Source of the DNA: DASQFQ01 sp038238015 | GTDB lineage: Bacteria; Actinomycetota; Thermoleophilia; Solirubrobacterales; Solirubrobacteraceae | Assembly: GCA_038238015.1 (NCBI GenBank) | Contig: JBBRYA010000006.1 | Coordinates: 1 to 64,000 of the forward strand | Reading direction: 5' to 3' | DNA length: 64,000 nt | Part shown: piece by piece, positions 61,937-64,000 of the stretch | Layout: every line of letters starts with the position of its first letter | Position numbering within the stretch: the stretch's first letter is position 1 | Notes under the pieces: model-generated | Told to the model about the DNA's origin: nothing | The model's database searches: none | The model's input: only the letters and a program-made list of their open reading frames with translations | Program-made: the position numbers and the translations under genes

Positions 61937-63094
61937 ATGAGCACCTTCGTCCTCATCCCCGGCGCCGGGTCGGGGCCCGACCACTGGCACCTCGTCGAGC
62001 CGCTGCTCCGGGCGGCCGGGCACGAGACCGTGACGCCCGACCTGCCGTGCGAGAGCGACACCGCCGGCCTGCCCGAGTACACGGCCGCGGTCATCGCGGC
62101 GATCGGCGATCCAGAGGACCTCGTCGTCGTCGGGCAGTCGCTCGGCGCGTTCACCGCGGCGGCGGTGGCCGCGGAGCTTCCCGCGCGCCTGCTCGTCTAC
62201 GTCAACGCGATGATCCCCGCGCGCGGCGAGAGTCCCGGGGAGTGGTGGGACGCGGTCGGGCACGAGGAAGCGGCCGCCGAGACACTCGGGCGCCACGGGC
62301 CGATGCGCGAGTGGGGCGGAGCCGACCTCGAGGAGGTCTTCCTGCACGACGTCCCCGCCGCCGCCGCAGCGGGAGCGGCGCAGCGGCGCCAGGGCGGCGG
62401 GATCTTCGCCACGCCGCTCGCAGACTGGCCCGACGGCGTCCCGGTCCGGGTCATCAGTGGCCGCGACGACCGGCTCTTCCCGCTCGCCTTCCAGCAACGC
62501 CTGGCCCGCGAGCGCCTCGGCGTCGAACCCGACGTGCTGCCCGCCGGCCATGTCGTCGCGCTCGCCCGCCCGGATGCCCTCGTCGAACTGCTGCTCGGCT
62601 ACCTCGACAGCCCGGGCGTCACGATCCGCCGCGCGCTGCCCGGCGACGCGCCGGCCATCGGAGCGGTGTTCGACGCAGCCGTCCGCGAGGGATGGGGCTT
62701 CCTCGGATCACTCGCGCGCGAACCGATGTTCCCGGCGGACGCGTGGCCCCAACTGGTCGCCGACCACGCTCCGCCGAGGAGCCTGCTCGTCGCGGTCGAC
62801 GCTCAGGGCGACGTCGCCGGGTACTGCGCCGTCCATCCCGAGGACGGCGAGATGTACCTGCTCTTCGTCGATCCCGCCCGGGCAGGACGCGGTGTCGGCC
62901 GCACCCTGCTGGCGGCCGGCCATGAGGCCCTCCGCGCCGCCGGCTGCACCTCCGCGTTCCTCTACACCCAATCGAGCAATCAGCGCGCGCTCGACGTCTA
63001 CGCCGCCGCCGGCTACCAGCCGGACGGGACGGTGCGCGAGTCGGAGTTCCGTGGCGCGCCGCTGCGCGAACTGCGGCTGGTTGCCGCTCTCTGA
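61937..63094 (+). CDS. Alpha/beta hydrolase-GNAT acetyltransferase fusion
   Basis: A 385-residue two-domain protein. Residues 1-225 are an alpha/beta hydrolase: FVLIPGAGSGPDHWHLVEPLL, the nucleophile elbow VVGQSLGAF (Ser), ISGRDDRLFP (acid) and PAGHVVALARPDAL (His). Residues 228-385 are a GNAT domain: VTIRRALPGDAPAIGAVF, GYCAVHPEDGEMYLLFVDPARAGRGVGRTLLAAGHEAL (acetyl-CoA loop R-x-x-G-x-G/A) and QSSNQRALDVYAAAGYQPDG. Both active sites look complete. The combination in one chain is unusual. Substrates are unknown. Confidence 0.88.
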   Translation: MSTFVLIPGAGSGPDHWHLVEPLLRAAGHETVTPDLPCESDTAGLPEYTAAVIAAIGDPEDLVVVGQSLGAFTAAAVAAELPARLLVYVNAMIPARGESPGEWWDAVGHEEAAAETLGRHGPMREWGGADLEEVFLHDVPAAAAAGAAQRRQGGGIFATPLADWPDGVPVRVISGRDDRLFPLAFQQRLARERLGVEPDVLPAGHVVALARPDALVELLLGYLDSPGVTIRRALPGDAPAIGAVFDAAVREGWGFLGSLAREPMFPADAWPQLVADHAPPRSLLVAVDAQGDVAGYCAVHPEDGEMYLLFVDPARAGRGVGRTLLAAGHEALRAAGCTSAFLYTQSSNQRALDVYAAAGYQPDGTVRESEFRGAPLRELRLVAAL

Positions 63095-63140
63095 GGACAC
63101 CCGACCGGCGCTCGCACCGAGCCGCAGCCGCGCTCCACCT

Positions 63141-64000
63141 CTACGCGCCGGTGGTCAGGACCACGCGGAAGCGGGCGTCGCCGCTCATCATCCGCGCGTA
63201 GCCCTCCGCGGCCTGCTCGAGCGGGTAAGTCTCGATCGTCGGGCGGATGTCCTGCAGGGCGCTGAAGCGCAGGGTGTCCTCGGAGTCCTTGGAGGTGCCC
63301 GAGGCGTGCCCGATGACCCCGGTGCTGCCGGGGATCAGCGCGAACGGCGGGATCTGCATGGGGTCGGCGGACGCGCCGACGACGACCATCCGGCCGCGGG
63401 GGCGCAGGCCGCCGACGGCGGCGCTCATCGCGTCCGGCGCGGTCACGGTGGCGAGGATCGTCGTTGCGCCGCCGAGCGACTGCAGAGCCTTGGCGACGTC
63501 GGTCGCGGTGGAGTCGATGTAGTGATGCGCGCCGAGCGACTCGGCCTGCTCCTGCTTGTCCGTGCCGCGGGCGATCGCGACGGTCTCGAACCCCATCCTC
63601 CGGGCGAACTGGACTCCGAGGTGCCCAAGGCCGCCGATGCCGAGGATGGCGACCAGGTCACCCGGGCGGGCGCCGCTCGCGCGGAGCGCGTTGAACGTGG
63701 TGATGCCGGCGCAGAGAAGCGGGGCTGCGTCCTGCGCGGAGAGCTCGTCAGGGATGGAGGCCAGCGCGCTCTTGGGCACGATGACGTGGTCGGCGTACCC
63801 GCCGTCGTAGGCAACGCCGGGCACCAGGCCGTTGACGCAGCTGATCAGATCGCCGCGACGGCACGGGTCGCAGTGGCCGCAGTTGCCGCCGAACCAGCCG
63901 ACACCGACGCGCTGGCCCACCTCCCACGGGACCACGTCCTCGCCGACGGCCTCGATCCGGCCGGCGATCTCGTGCCCGGGCACCCGCGGGTACTCGATCC
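63141..64000 (-). CDS. Zinc-dependent alcohol dehydrogenase (5' end beyond the window)
   Basis: Open at the window edge; about 286 residues are present, the frame continuing upstream as IEYPRVPGHE. GHEIAGRIEAVG holds a catalytic-zinc Glu region. NCGHCDPCRRGDLISC supplies four structural-zinc Cys. CAGITTFNAL and GIGGLGHLGVQFARRMG form the NAD(P) fold. This is the zinc ADH/CAD-like branch of the medium-chain superfamily. The substrate-side N terminus with the first catalytic Cys is missing from view. Confidence 0.9.
   Translation of the reverse strand, partial: IEYPRVPGHEIAGRIEAVGEDVVPWEVGQRVGVGWFGGNCGHCDPCRRGDLISCVNGLVPGVAYDGGYADHVIVPKSALASIPDELSAQDAAPLLCAGITTFNALRASGARPGDLVAILGIGGLGHLGVQFARRMGFETVAIARGTDKQEQAESLGAHHYIDSTATDVAKALQSLGGATTILATVTAPDAMSAAVGGLRPRGRMVVVGASADPMQIPPFALIPGSTGVIGHASGTSKDSEDTLRFSALQDIRPTIETYPLEQAAEGYARMMSGDARFRVVLTTGA

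Overview
The window is very GC-rich, densely packed actinobacterial DNA. Overlapping ATGA/GTGA gene junctions, many GTG starts and short intergenic gaps are the rule. The gene mix suggests a Thermoleophilia/Solirubrobacterales-type soil actinobacterium: a hut operon using HutF, paired CrcB genes, DUF6812 and DUF6457 proteins, HD-GYP proteins and AbiEi/DUF559 proteins. This placement is inference; no rRNA or other marker is present.

Left part (1-7555): an accessory island, visibly lower in GC than the rest. It begins inside the right end of an IS21-like element (to about 141). A DUF3800 gene follows, then a tightly coupled operon: a sigma-factor-like protein, a ParB/Srx-fold protein, an SNF2-type helicase and a small protein with a PD-(D/E)XK-like signature. 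Next, under its own inverted repeats, comes a natural fusion of a cytosine-5 DNA methyltransferase with a Vsr nicking endonuclease. The island ends at a perfect 11-bp terminator hairpin and then a copy of the 3' half of a tRNA gene (7508-7555). That is the expected scar of integration into a tRNA gene whose intact copy lies beyond the left edge. I regard the five-gene set as a candidate uncharacterised restriction/anti-phage system. Just right of the scar (7725-8186) is gene debris.

Core part (8251-30465): an SnoaL-like protein, an acyl-CoA dehydrogenase with an alpha/beta hydrolase, an HD-GYP membrane protein, an M20 peptidase, an amidohydrolase, and the operon hutH-hutU-'def'-hutF-hutI-VOC. 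In that operon a peptide-deformylase-type gene occupies the slot where N-formylglutamate deformylase (HutG) would be expected. Next come an AbiEi/DUF559 protein, two tRNA-Ser genes enclosing an M29 aminopeptidase, tadA, a subtilase, two UspA-type proteins, a CpsB-like PHP hydrolase, a 27-residue membrane peptide and an SDR.

Signalling and envelope part (30542-43517): a CAP lipoprotein; an HD-GYP protein divergent from a Ser/Thr kinase, both with degenerate receiver-like domains; an FHA-trypsin-PDZ membrane protease; a MobA-type nucleotidyltransferase with DUF6457; a glycine-oxidase-type flavoprotein; a large PAS-GAF-GGDEF-EAL protein; a DUF1059 protein; a GH3 glycosidase; and a ZIP transporter behind a 14-bp perfect palindrome.

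Right part (43521-64000): secreted BNR and GH-A-type proteins, a short MetE-like protein, two GT39-like membrane glycosyltransferases, a fluoride-channel pair with a triple-DUF190 protein, a cupin, an Nramp-like transporter, a TetR-controlled Baeyer-Villiger monooxygenase/SDR pair, a frameshifted secreted M19-like hydrolase, 6-phosphogluconate dehydrogenase, an alpha/beta-hydrolase-GNAT fusion and a zinc alcohol dehydrogenase cut by the window edge.
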